Shown here piece after piece: positions 42,898-51,756 of a stretch of 64,000 nucleotides of DNA. A program made the translations under genes and the position numbers. Each line of letters starts with the position of its first letter. The first letter of the stretch is position 1. The notes beneath the pieces were generated by a model that was given only the letters and a program-made list of their open reading frames with translations, was not told the origin of the DNA and ran no database searches. This stretch comes from Filimonas effusa (GTDB lineage Bacteria > Bacteroidota > Bacteroidia > Chitinophagales > Chitinophagaceae). Where the stretch lies: positions 124,001 to 188,000 of the forward strand of contig NZ_SDHZ01000005.1 in NCBI RefSeq assembly GCF_004118675.1, given 5' to 3'.

Positions 42898-42954
42898 AAT
42901 TATCAGTTTTAGACACCTTTTGCGGCCACCGTTATAAACGGCTCCGGTGGGTGC

Positions 42955-43110
42955 TTATTTTAATTTTCTTTCGTCGGAAACTGTCAGTTTCTTACGACCT
43001 TTCGCGCGACGGCTCGCTAATACTTTGCGACCGTTAGCTGTTTCCATACGCTTACGAAAACCGTGAACAGTTTTACGACGACGTGTATGTGGTTGAAATG
43101 TACGTTTCAT
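42955..43110 (-). CDS. rpmH: 50S ribosomal protein L34
   Basis: A 51-residue basic protein, read directly from the minus strand: starts [20 protein letters not shown] and contains [19 protein letters not shown]. This is the L34 sequence pattern; the tail (DERKLK) is slightly longer than in enterobacteria. It lies first in the order rpmH, rnpA, yidD, as in most bacteria. The neighbouring dnaA is not here. Confidence 0.97.
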   Translation of the reverse strand: MKRTFQPHTRRRKTVHGFRKRMETANGRKVLASRRAKGRKKLTVSDERKLK

Positions 43111-43191
43111 GCAATAATTTTTTACTAACCCAAAAATGTAATATCAACACTCCGGCGACAGTCACCATACTGCCACCCGGTGAAAGGACGG

Positions 43192-43199
43192 CAAAGGTA
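43192..43199 (-). promoter_or_regulatory. Candidate -7 element of rpmH
   Basis: TACCTTTG on the minus strand matches TAnnTTTG and lies about 80 bp before the rpmH ATG. No clear TTTG was seen at the usual distance upstream. Confidence 0.35.
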
Positions 43200-43215
43200 A
43201 GGCAATTATTTTATA

Positions 43216-44469
43216 TTAATCGTATTTTTTCACTTTTGTGTACCATAAATCACGATAAATAATCGTGAAATTGAGGATCGACACATTTTGCTTGATCAGG
43301 TTACGGTTGGTAGTACCCAGAATACCATATTCGCCGCTAAGTTGGTAGAAAAGATTGCCTTTATTGTTGGCAAGTCCTACGCCGAAGGTACCCCCGTAGC
43401 TCTTAAGGTGCTCAGAATACATTTGCAGGTAGGAGTTGCCCATGTAGGCGCCAGCCTGAACAAAAAATCTTTCGATGGGTGAATTACGAAGCCTGTGAGA
43501 AAATTCGAAACCCATTGCGAACCTGTCGCTGTTCTGCAGCTTGTAGCTAAGCCCTGTATGGTTCAGTTCTCCCCAGTTTTGACGTTGATAATCAGCCGCT
43601 ATTGTAAACTTCTGGTTATAGTTCAGCGAAAGGCCACCGCCATAGGCAAGGGGCAGATCGAAAGGAGCTGTTGTTTTCATCCGGTCGGTCACAATTGCAG
43701 ACGTACCCGCTGTAACGCTTACATATTGTTCTGTATTCAGAGACGATTTGTTGGTAAGTATACCACCCAGTCCCAACCTCCATTTATCAGACAGTTTAGC
43801 TGCGTATTGCGCACCGAATTTAACCTGTCCGCCGTTCATATAGTTGTCGACCTTGGTTGTAATGGTAGAACCGTTGATGTTGGCGGTACTTACGGTTTCT
43901 TCGCGGGTCAGCGATCCAAAGAGGAATGATGCTTCAAGTCCCACTGAGAAATTCCTGTTAAGCCTGAAACCATTGGCCCAGTAAGCTTTTCTCAAACCTC
44001 CTGAACCTTTGTTATAGCTGTCCATAGCCTCACCACCACTGCCTTCGATATCTTTAATGGCATAAAAGGAATAGCTGCTGTTGCTATAAGGCAGGAGACC
44101 AACACTTGATCCCCACCATGGTTTTACTTTTATAGCGAGGGCAAGTTTGCCCATTTGCATATCGGTAGAAACTTCTGTATTGGCATCAAGCGTATTACCC
44201 CTGTAACTGGTAGCTTTAAAACGCCCGCTTATTTCCATAGAGAAAAAGTGGTCGTCGAGCTTGCCGTAAGAAGCCGGGTTCGCATGGAACATTGATCTGC
44301 CGCTATAAAGACTTATACCAGCGCCTCCCATACCAGTAGACCTGTCGAAGGAGCTGTTCTCTATATCACCTATACCAAGAATGGAGTAGGGAGAGTTGTT
44401 GTTCTGTGCAGATGCTGCAGCAGCCTTTATTAACAGTACGCTCAATAATATTTTAGATACGTATTTCAT
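43216..44469 (-). CDS. Outer-membrane beta-barrel protein
   Basis: A 417-residue outer-membrane protein of unknown cargo. A signal peptide (ending ASAQN, about 22 residues) precedes the conserved-looking SPYSILGIGDIENSSFDRSTGMGGAGISL, a start seen in FadL-like or type IX-associated barrels of Bacteroidota, followed by alternating strands to the end (LNFTIIYRDLWYTKVKKYD). It lies 14 bp after the DUF4270 lipoprotein gene, so the two form an operon; a partnership in lipid or peptide handling at the surface is possible. No substrate motif. Confidence 0.65.
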   Translation of the reverse strand: MKYVSKILLSVLLIKAAAASAQNNNSPYSILGIGDIENSSFDRSTGMGGAGISLYSGRSMFHANPASYGKLDDHFFSMEISGRFKATSYRGNTLDANTEVSTDMQMGKLALAIKVKPWWGSSVGLLPYSNSSYSFYAIKDIEGSGGEAMDSYNKGSGGLRKAYWANGFRLNRNFSVGLEASFLFGSLTREETVSTANINGSTITTKVDNYMNGGQVKFGAQYAAKLSDKWRLGLGGILTNKSSLNTEQYVSVTAGTSAIVTDRMKTTAPFDLPLAYGGGLSLNYNQKFTIAADYQRQNWGELNHTGLSYKLQNSDRFAMGFEFSHRLRNSPIERFFVQAGAYMGNSYLQMYSEHLKSYGGTFGVGLANNKGNLFYQLSGEYGILGTTNRNLIKQNVSILNFTIIYRDLWYTKVKKYD

Positions 44470-44483
44470 TTACAGTAGTCTCA

Positions 44484-45863
44484 TTATTTGTTTACAGCCA
44501 GATAATAGATCGTGAGCACCATGCGGGCATCAGTGTTATTGGCATTTCCAACAACAAGCCTGTCGAAGCTGGTAGTATTGGCAGGCGGCGACATAAGTAA
44601 CCCATTTCCATTGTCTATGGTCGTGAGATTTATCTGTTGCAACAGATAACTCGTAACATCGTAGGTGTAGGCCGTTGATTTAGGATTGCGGTCGTCGACT
44701 ACCAGGTTACCTGTTTGCACTTGCATACTGCTTCCGCTTGAGGAGGTAAGATCGGAACCAATCAGGTTATTTATATTCGTTGTCGAAAGCCTTATAGATG
44801 CAGGCAGCTTCTTGTAGGTATTTTCATACGAGCCGATTAACGGGCGTATGACCAGGTGAGCCGACAAAATACTCGTGAAGTCAGGCGCATTAAGGATGGA
44901 TGCTTTTGCAGTGGGAAACTGAATTTTCACCATAGAGCCTGTGATATATTGCATAAAGGCCCTGTTACCAAGGTCTTCAGAAGAAATCACCTGTTTGTTT
45001 TTGCCAAAGCCGGCATTCCCCAGCGGTGTTCCGGTGCGGTCTATATCTATATGATTGAAATGATGCGCGTTATTAGCGAGGGTGAAGGTAACATAACTAT
45101 GTATTGATTCACGACCGGGTGTGGTATAGTAGAGCCTCATATCCACACTATCTTTCAGGTTCAGGATAACGTTATCATTCGCACCTGCCGATATATAAAC
45201 TCCCTTCAGCACTTCATTAATAAATGCGGTACTGTTTTGTATGTTCTGGCTGTTCGTTTTTAATAAGTTGAACAAATTGGCACCAAACTGATCATTAAGA
45301 CGTACTACAATGGTATCGGTAATAGAAGGTTGCACCCGAACAGCTGTACGCGTATTTCCAATATTAAGGAAACCGCTTTTCTTCGTGAACGAAGTAGTAT
45401 TGAACAAAGTGCTGTACGTAGTGGATCCGGGCCTTACAGGTACGATCTCTTCATTAAGCTCCTGTACACCTATATGCAGATCGGTAAGTGTATCGCCATA
45501 ATAAGCTCTTGTGGATGCAGGTTTTATCACCAGGATGATAGAATCGTATTCAGCATTCACGTCGTAGGTAGTTCCTGTTGGCGGTGCAAATTCAAAATAG
45601 CTGGAAGCTACAGATCTTCCAAAATAGGGATCGGTATGTGCGCCCAGCAACATTGTTCCTGTTGCAGCAGTAGAGAACGAGTCGGCATATACAGTAGAAA
45701 CCACGGGAGTGATGGTATCAACCTTTACCACCCTGGAGCTTTCATTAGGGACATATTGTCCGCCAAAATCAATATCCACTTTTTTACACGACGAAGCCGC
45801 GAATAATACGCCAACAGCCAGTAATGTTGAGAGAACGGGAACATATTGCCTTTTTTTCTGCAT
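44484..45863 (-). CDS. DUF4270-family lipoprotein
   Basis: The ATG at 45863 starts a lipoprotein signal (MQKKRQYVPVLSTLLAVGVL...SSC, Cys26). The 459-residue product has the DUF4270 hallmarks: VDTITPVVSTVYADSFSTAATG, LLGAHTDPYFGRSVASSYFEF, and long beta-rich body with YDVTSYLLQQI and VVGNANNTDARMVLTIYYLAV at the end. Surface-exposed outer-membrane lipoprotein; family function unknown. Operon with the barrel gene downstream; divergent from the sensor kinase gene. Confidence 0.85.
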   Translation of the reverse strand: MQKKRQYVPVLSTLLAVGVLFAASSCKKVDIDFGGQYVPNESSRVVKVDTITPVVSTVYADSFSTAATGTMLLGAHTDPYFGRSVASSYFEFAPPTGTTYDVNAEYDSIILVIKPASTRAYYGDTLTDLHIGVQELNEEIVPVRPGSTTYSTLFNTTSFTKKSGFLNIGNTRTAVRVQPSITDTIVVRLNDQFGANLFNLLKTNSQNIQNSTAFINEVLKGVYISAGANDNVILNLKDSVDMRLYYTTPGRESIHSYVTFTLANNAHHFNHIDIDRTGTPLGNAGFGKNKQVISSEDLGNRAFMQYITGSMVKIQFPTAKASILNAPDFTSILSAHLVIRPLIGSYENTYKKLPASIRLSTTNINNLIGSDLTSSSGSSMQVQTGNLVVDDRNPKSTAYTYDVTSYLLQQINLTTIDNGNGLLMSPPANTTSFDRLVVGNANNTDARMVLTIYYLAVNK

Positions 45864-46052
45864 ATGATTGCACCTTTTTAGAAAGGGTTGGCAATAATAA
45901 CTATTGCGCATGTTAGTGAATTGTTAGAATATATTAAAATGCCGTTAACCTCCGACAAATAGGGCACAATATTAGGATTTTCGGCTCAAATACGTCTTTT
46001 TCGGGCTGCATGATACAGAATATTGCCGTTAATACATTGATAAAGTTGCAAA

Positions 46053-47309
46053 ATGGCGGCGGCTTCGCCATTAATTTTATGCGCAATGCGAGAAAAATTT
46101 CTACGAAGCATAAGACAGATGCCTTACTGGCGGATTATTTTCCAGGTTATTATCTGGTGTATCGTATTCCTGCTGCCGCTGCTGTCGTACAATATAAGAG
46201 TACTTGATCCCGCCTTTTATGTAAAGGAATGCATTAATAATACCTTCCTGGTAGGCCTGTTTTATTTTCACATGAACTTCCTGATTCCGCGTTTTTTTGT
46301 GAAAGGGCGGATCACAACTTATATATTGCTGGCGTTGCTGGGGCTGCTAACGATTATTACCGAGCAGCATACTGTAGAATTATATACGTTCAGGCGTATA
46401 CCTGAAAGTGGCTTCCGGCCTGTTATCATGCCGCCACACAGGTTACAATCGAAAGAGGAAGCACGCCGGTTTGCGGAACGCTACAGTCGCATGCAGCGCA
46501 GGGAAGGCATGCCGCCCGGGCGTTTTAACCATCCACCACCACCCGGGGAACGAGAGGGTCCCAGATTTGTCATTGCCGGGTTACCGGGATTTATCTTTTC
46601 CATGACGTTGCGGAAAGCCCTGTTTTCGGCCCTGTTAATACTGCTGGCCAGCGGGTTCATTAAAATAGCGCTTGAATGGTTTAAAGCAGAAAAGCGGCGT
46701 GAAGAATTAGAAAAGGAGAAGTTGAATGCAGAACTGGGCTTTTTAAAATCGCAGGTAAATCCCCATTTCCTTTTTAACTCCCTGAATAGCATTTATGCGC
46801 TGGCACGCAGAAAAGCCGATGAAACGCAGGAAGCAATATTACAGTTGTCGCAGATGATGCGGTATATGATCTATGAGTCGAATACCAACACGGTGGCGCT
46901 GGAAAAGGAGCTCGATTACCTGCAGAATTATATCGATCTCAAAAAGTTGCGGCTACCCGCTACGGTAAACATTAACTACACGATAGAAGGATCTCCCTCC
47001 GGACATGCAATAGAGCCTATGTTACTGATCCCGTTTGTAGAAAACGCTTTTAAACACGGCATCAGTTACAGCCAGAACTGCTATGTGGAAATAAAAATCA
47101 CGGTGATGCAGCAAAAACTAATACTGGCGGTATCTAACAAAATATTTCACCAGCACCATGCGGAAGTAGGCGGTATAGGGCTGGAGAATGTAAAAAAGCG
47201 GCTTGCATTACTTTATCCTCAGCCAATGCACAGCTTATACATTACGGAGGAGAATAATATTTATAGTGTATCACTAACTATTCAGTTAAAAGAAGGCTTG
47301 TATGATTAA
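46053..47309 (+). CDS. LytS-type sensor histidine kinase
   Basis: A 418-residue inner-membrane kinase; an ATG at 46086 is an equally good start. About four helices in the N-terminal third (IIFQVIIWCIVFLLPLLSYN, TTYILLALLGLLTII, ALFSALLILLASGF) flank a proline/arginine-rich loop of about 60 residues. The His_kinase motif QVNPHFLFNSLNSIYALAR contains the phospho-acceptor His. An HATPase domain (PFVENAFKHGISY, GGIGLENVKKRLALLYP) ends the protein. It overlaps the response regulator gene by eight bases, its certain partner. Confidence 0.93.
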   Translation: MAAASPLILCAMREKFLRSIRQMPYWRIIFQVIIWCIVFLLPLLSYNIRVLDPAFYVKECINNTFLVGLFYFHMNFLIPRFFVKGRITTYILLALLGLLTIITEQHTVELYTFRRIPESGFRPVIMPPHRLQSKEEARRFAERYSRMQRREGMPPGRFNHPPPPGEREGPRFVIAGLPGFIFSMTLRKALFSALLILLASGFIKIALEWFKAEKRREELEKEKLNAELGFLKSQVNPHFLFNSLNSIYALARRKADETQEAILQLSQMMRYMIYESNTNTVALEKELDYLQNYIDLKKLRLPATVNINYTIEGSPSGHAIEPMLLIPFVENAFKHGISYSQNCYVEIKITVMQQKLILAVSNKIFHQHHAEVGGIGLENVKKRLALLYPQPMHSLYITEENNIYSVSLTIQLKEGLYD

Positions 47310-47997
47310 GTGTATTATTATCGACGATGAGCCGCTTGCGGTCGAGATCCTGCAGGATTTTATAGATAAAGTGCCATTCCTGCAACTAAAGGCTTCCTTC
47401 ACCAATGCACTGGAAGCTTTGCAGTATGTAGAGAATGAGGAAGTAGACCTCATGTTCCTCGATATCAGAATGCCTGATATATCGGGAATAGATTTCCTGC
47501 GCAGCCTGAACAAGCGTCCTGCCGTTATATTTACAACCGCTTACCAGGAATATGCGCTTGAAGGCTATCACTTGAATATACTCGACTACCTGTTAAAACC
47601 CATACCGTTTAACCGCTTTCTTCAGGCTGTAAATAAAGCCCATACCTATCTTGCAGCACTGAAGGGTAAACCTGCCCAGGAGTTCATTTTCATTAAAACG
47701 GAATATAAAATAGTAAAGGTGGACCTGGAAGATATATTGTATATAGAAGGACTGAAAGACTACTCCAAGATATACCTGAAAGATAATCCCAAGCCTATTT
47801 ATACCCTGCAGAATCTGAAATCGTTTGAAGCAAAGTTCTCGCCGGAACGGTTTGCGCGCATTCACCGCTCGTACATAGTGTCGGTAAGTAAGATCAATGT
47901 AATTTGTAAAAACCGGGTGGTGATCGGGCAAACAGACATTCCTGTCAGCATAGGTTTTAAGAATAATTTACAGGAAATTATACATCAAAACTCGTAG
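47302..47997 (+). CDS. LytTR-family response regulator
   Basis: A 231-residue regulator. The receiver has Asp8-Asp9, phospho-acceptor Asp54 (LMFLDIRMPDISG) and Lys99 (DYLLKPIPF), all intact. The LytTR DNA-binding domain spans about 131-229 (FIFIKTEYKIVKVDLEDILYIE, LKSFEAKF, RFARIHRSYIVS). It binds direct repeats rather than palindromes. Paired with the overlapping kinase gene; its targets could be the DUF4270 or Kelch genes beside it (inference). Confidence 0.93.
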   Translation: MIKCIIIDDEPLAVEILQDFIDKVPFLQLKASFTNALEALQYVENEEVDLMFLDIRMPDISGIDFLRSLNKRPAVIFTTAYQEYALEGYHLNILDYLLKPIPFNRFLQAVNKAHTYLAALKGKPAQEFIFIKTEYKIVKVDLEDILYIEGLKDYSKIYLKDNPKPIYTLQNLKSFEAKFSPERFARIHRSYIVSVSKINVICKNRVVIGQTDIPVSIGFKNNLQEIIHQNS

Positions 47998-48075
47998 TGC
48001 TAAACAAAAAAGCCTTTATTTTGGCCCCATTATACTTGTGAAAGTGTGTTTAATCGCAAAATTTCAAAACTAGAT

Positions 48076-49158
48076 ATGATTCGTATGAAGAATTCATTGC
48101 TTATTGCAGGTTCTGCCTGTGTGGTGCTTGCGTTGAGCTCTTGCAGTAAAAGCTCTTCCAACCCTGATTCTGAAGAAGGCAACTGGGTGAAAAGAGGACA
48201 ATTTGACGGCGCTGCAAGAACTGCTGCCGTATCATTTGTTATCAATGAGACTGCCTATGTTGGTACTGGTTACAATGTCAATGCCAAAGACGCTGCAGGC
48301 CTTGTAGAAAAAGGGTTCATGAAAGATTTCTGGAAATTCAATATACCTACCGACGGAAGCGGTAACTATTACTGGACACAGGTAGCTACCTTCCCGGGTG
48401 TACACCGTTCAGACGCCGTTGGATTCAACATCGGTAACAAAGGTTTCGTTGGAACCGGCGTATCCTCAAATAAAACGACCCTGCTCCGCGATTTCTGGGA
48501 ATTTGATGGACAGACCTGGACACAACGTGCCGACTATCCCAACACAGCCCGTAAAAACGCAGTTGGATTTGGTTTGAACGGAAAAGGTTATATCACCACC
48601 GGTTTAGACGAAAACGGCGCTTACCAGAAAGACCTCGCCATGTATGATACCACTACCAAAACATGGACTAACAATCTTCCTACTTTAGGAGGCGACAAAC
48701 GTTCCGGCGCTATTGCCCTTGTTCATGGTAATAAAGCTTATATCTTGGGAGGTTCCGCCGGCGGCTCCGTATCTACCGATATGTTTGAGTTTGACGGTAC
48801 AAAATGGACTGAAAAAGAAAAGGTCTACAATGCGAAAGACGATTCATTTGATGATGATTACGGCAGCGCAGGATCAAGCACTGGTATCGCGCGTACTTTC
48901 GGCGTAGGTTTCGTGATCGGTGATTATGGTTATGTTACTACAGGATCTGTAGGTGCTTATAACTCACAAACATGGCGCTACGACTTTGCTTTAGACAGGT
49001 GGGTCATCCGTACAGCTTACGAACGTACAGCACGTTCTTCCGGTGTAGGCTTTGCAGTTAAAGGAAGAGGCTTTATTGGCTTAGGAGAAAGCGGTTCCAG
49101 CTACCTCGATAACTTTGATGAATTCCTTCCGAATGAAACTTATAGCTCTACCGACTAG
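48076..49158 (+). CDS. Kelch-repeat lipoprotein
   Basis: The ATG at 48076 or 48085 is preferred over a GTG at 48046. A lipobox (LALSSC) is followed by a Ser/Asp linker and six to seven Kelch-like repeats, each with a glycine pair and a WxFD-type strand (RSDAVGFNIGNKGFVGTGV, RDFWEFDGQTWTQRADYP, KRSGAIALVHGNKAYILGG). It would fold as a beta-propeller on the cell surface and bind ligands rather than catalyse. Overlaps the DUF4907 gene by 26 bp. Such pairs often sit beside DUF4270 genes in Bacteroidota. Confidence 0.85.
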   Translation: MIRMKNSLLIAGSACVVLALSSCSKSSSNPDSEEGNWVKRGQFDGAARTAAVSFVINETAYVGTGYNVNAKDAAGLVEKGFMKDFWKFNIPTDGSGNYYWTQVATFPGVHRSDAVGFNIGNKGFVGTGVSSNKTTLLRDFWEFDGQTWTQRADYPNTARKNAVGFGLNGKGYITTGLDENGAYQKDLAMYDTTTKTWTNNLPTLGGDKRSGAIALVHGNKAYILGGSAGGSVSTDMFEFDGTKWTEKEKVYNAKDDSFDDDYGSAGSSTGIARTFGVGFVIGDYGYVTTGSVGAYNSQTWRYDFALDRWVIRTAYERTARSSGVGFAVKGRGFIGLGESGSSYLDNFDEFLPNETYSSTD

Positions 49159-49525
49159 TAATATAAAACTGTTACTGATATGTGTGTTACTGGCAGGAAC
49201 TATGTTTTCCTGCCAGCAGCACACACAAGCTGAGCAGCAGGAGAAAAAATCGGCTCCAAGTCCTGAGGACAAATTACCGATAGATGTAAAATTTGTTGAG
49301 CTGAAGAATGGTGCTGGCTGGGAATATGATATTTATGTAGACCATAAGCTTTATATTAAGCAGGACCGTATTCCTGCAATTTCCGGGATTCACGGATTTG
49401 CAACGAAGGCAGATGCTGAAAAAACGGCTCACCTGGTAATACAGAAAATAAAAGAAGGCCAGATTCCCGCACTCAGCGAACAAGAGTTAAAAGACTTACA
49501 GATACAACTGCCAACCCAGCAGTAG
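49133..49525 (+). CDS. DUF4907-family lipoprotein
   Basis: The ATG at 49133 starts a lipoprotein (LLLICVLLAGTMFSC, Cys27) of about 130 residues. After a glutamine-rich linker comes the DUF4907 pattern GWEYDIYVDHKLYIKQDRIPAISGIHGFATKADAEKTAHLVIQKI. Function unknown. Translationally coupled to the Kelch lipoprotein by the 26-bp overlap. Terminator follows at 49545. Confidence 0.8.
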   Translation: MKLIALPTSNIKLLLICVLLAGTMFSCQQHTQAEQQEKKSAPSPEDKLPIDVKFVELKNGAGWEYDIYVDHKLYIKQDRIPAISGIHGFATKADAEKTAHLVIQKIKEGQIPALSEQELKDLQIQLPTQQ

Positions 49526-49544
49526 TATTTACGAATCATATTTT

Positions 49545-49572
49545 AAAAGCCTCCGTTTCCGGAGGCTTTTCT
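49545..49572. terminator. Bidirectional terminator between DUF4907 gene and murI
   Basis: GCCTCCG (49549-49555) pairs with CGGAGGC (49560-49566) around a TTTC loop; flanking AAAA and TTTT make it functional on both strands, serving the convergent lipoprotein operon and murI. Confidence 0.85.
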
Positions 49573-49592
49573 ATTTCAGGTTAATTGTAAGG

Positions 49593-50426
49593 CTATTGCA
49601 GGTCTACGTGTAAAGAGGCGATAGCATGACCGCCATAGAACTTGCGGGCTGCCTTGTTAAAGTCTTCAGGCGCATCTGTCGTATAGAAGCTGCTGTTCCC
49701 TCCTTTGCTCAACCGGGTTTCCATCTCCGGGTGCCTTTGCAGGTAGTTTTCAAGACTATCTGCCACAATAGCTCCCTGGCTCACCACATTCACATTCGCA
49801 GGCAGAAACTGCTTTATCTTGTCCTGCAGCAGCGGGTAATGTGTGCAGGCAAGTAGCACTGTATCGATATCAGGCTGCTTTTCCAGCAGCTGATGTACGT
49901 TCTTACGAATGAAATAATCCGCACCTTCATTCTCATATTCATTGTTTTCGACAAGAGGCACCCATATTGGACATGCCTGCTGCGATACCTGGATCTCCGG
50001 GAAGAACTTTTCTATTTCAAGAAGATAAGACTGCGACTGTACCGTGCCATTGGTGGCAAGAATGCCCACCTTGTTCGACCTGGTGTAATTGCCAATTACT
50101 TCGGATGTAGGCCTGATAACACCCAGCACCCTGTTATCAGGAGCTATTACGGGCAGATCTTTCTGCTGGATAGAACGCAGCGCTTTGGCGGAAGCCGTGT
50201 TACAGGCCAGTATCACAAGCGGGCATCCCTGCGCAAAAAGCCATTGAACGCTTTGCAGTGTATACTGATAAACCGTTTCAAAAGACCGCGACCCATAAGG
50301 CGCCCGGCCATTATCGCCCAGGTACAGATAATCATATCCGGGCAGTTTGGCTACTATTTCACGTAGCACTGTTAGTCCGCCATATCCTGAATCAAAAACC
50401 CCTATCGGATGTGTAACCGGTTCCAT
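49593..50426 (-). CDS. murI: Glutamate racemase
   Basis: A 277-residue enzyme that makes D-glutamate for peptidoglycan. The N-terminal IGVFDSGYGGLTVLREI has the catalytic Asp; the two catalytic Cys are in VILACNTASAKAL (Cys75) and VLLACTHYPLL (Cys194). Cytoplasmic. It is the last gene of the envelope cluster (ompH genes, bamA, uppS) in the same orientation, 92 bp after the second ompH gene. Confidence 0.93.
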   Translation of the reverse strand: MEPVTHPIGVFDSGYGGLTVLREIVAKLPGYDYLYLGDNGRAPYGSRSFETVYQYTLQSVQWLFAQGCPLVILACNTASAKALRSIQQKDLPVIAPDNRVLGVIRPTSEVIGNYTRSNKVGILATNGTVQSQSYLLEIEKFFPEIQVSQQACPIWVPLVENNEYENEGADYFIRKNVHQLLEKQPDIDTVLLACTHYPLLQDKIKQFLPANVNVVSQGAIVADSLENYLQRHPEMETRLSKGGNSSFYTTDAPEDFNKAARKFYGGHAIASLHVDLQ

Positions 50427-50518
50427 ATGTATTCATTTCATAAGTACCTGAAACAAAGAATGGTCAATGGCATTTACTCCACTGACCATTCTTTTATAAA
50501 AAGTTATAACGCTTGCTA

Positions 50519-51124
50519 TTACTTACCAGCTGGTTTTACACCTTGCGCAGGTTTAGGAGCGAGCTCTTCTTCCATACCACCACCCAGTTCACGAGGTAAA
50601 GGAATTTTCATTTCCTTGGCTACCAGTTCAAAGATATTGTCAACGGTAGTTCCTGCTTCGAAAGTGTTTGGCTTCAGGATCAGTGTATATTTCTTGGTAT
50701 CAAGTACTTTTTTATACGCTGCCACTACTTTTTCGTAAAGCGGTTGTGCCAGAACGGCCCTTTTCTGATCAGATTTATTCTGAGCAATTTGCTGCCAGTA
50801 AACCAGGTTCATAGCTACGCTTTGCATTTGCTGGCGCTGCATATCGAGAACAGATTTAGATTTTCCAGCTGCTGAGTCTTTTTTATAAATGCTGTCGAGA
50901 CGCTGATATTCCGACTGGTAGTCGCGGTATTCAGCACCCAGTGTATCTTGCTCGTACTGGCGTACCAAGCTGTCAACGCGGCGGTATTCAGGCATCACCT
51001 GCATCATGATCTCAATATCAAACACACCAATTTTAATACCCTGCTGCGCCTGAGCCTTTGCGTTGTCAGAAGATGCTAACAACATGCCTGTAACAGCCAG
51101 CAGAGAAAATAACACCTTTTTCAT
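50519..51124 (-). CDS. OmpH/Skp-family periplasmic chaperone (second copy)
   Basis: A 201-residue protein: signal peptide to about NAKAQ, then IKIGVFDIEIMMQVMPEYRRVDSLV, long charged helices, and a C-terminal beta/helix segment (YTLILKPNTFEAG). This is the Skp/OmpH layout (trimeric tentacled chaperone for outer-membrane proteins) in the periplasm. Adjacent to another ompH and bamA. A proline/glutamate-rich tail is extra. Confidence 0.85.
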   Translation of the reverse strand: MKKVLFSLLAVTGMLLASSDNAKAQAQQGIKIGVFDIEIMMQVMPEYRRVDSLVRQYEQDTLGAEYRDYQSEYQRLDSIYKKDSAAGKSKSVLDMQRQQMQSVAMNLVYWQQIAQNKSDQKRAVLAQPLYEKVVAAYKKVLDTKKYTLILKPNTFEAGTTVDNIFELVAKEMKIPLPRELGGGMEEELAPKPAQGVKPAGK

Positions 51125-51215
51125 CTATTTCTTTTTGTTTTAATAAATAGAACAACCTGCTTGCTTTATTTACAGGGTTGTTGCACTGTTAATTGTATAA
51201 AGGTTAAAATATAAA

Positions 51216-51728
51216 CTAGTTCTTGACGCCCAGATCTCTTAGGATATCATCACTCTTATCGAGTTTGGGGTCGGCAAATATAACGGTAATTCCTTCACTT
51301 TTATCGAGAATAAAATCATATCCGCGGGCCACTGCAAGTTTCTGAACGGCATTGTAAACTTTATCCTGCAGAGGCTTTACGAGCTTTTGGCGTTCCTTGA
51401 ACAGATCTCCTTCATAACCAAAGCGTTTACGTTGCAGATCACGCACTTCCTTCTCACGGTTGTACAGCTCATCTTCCCTTTTTTTCTGCAATTCGGGACT
51501 TAACATCACTTTCTCAGCCTCATAATCTTTATATAATTTTTCCAGGGCTGCCTGCTTTGCATCAATTTCCTTCTGCCACAGATCGCTTGTTTGCTGTAAT
51601 TTCTGCTCAGCCTGTTTGTATTCAGGGATCTTATTCAGGATGTACTTGGTATCAATGATCGCATAGCGCTGCGAGTAGCCGGTGTAACCTAACACCAGCA
51701 AACAGATCAATAACACGATTTTGTTCAT
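51216..51728 (-). CDS. OmpH/Skp-family periplasmic chaperone (first copy)
   Basis: The ATG at 51728 (MNKIVLLICLLVLGYTG) gives a proper signal peptide; the longer frame overlaps bamA. The 170-residue product has RYAIIDTKYILNKIPEYKQAEQKL, a long coiled-coil helical hairpin and FILDKSEGITVIFADPKLDKSDDIL at the end, the Skp/OmpH pattern. It escorts outer-membrane proteins to BamA, whose gene is 28 bp upstream. Confidence 0.88.
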   Translation of the reverse strand: MNKIVLLICLLVLGYTGYSQRYAIIDTKYILNKIPEYKQAEQKLQQTSDLWQKEIDAKQAALEKLYKDYEAEKVMLSPELQKKREDELYNREKEVRDLQRKRFGYEGDLFKERQKLVKPLQDKVYNAVQKLAVARGYDFILDKSEGITVIFADPKLDKSDDILRDLGVKN

Positions 51729-51756
51729 AGAAAGCATTTTAAACGTAAAATACTGC

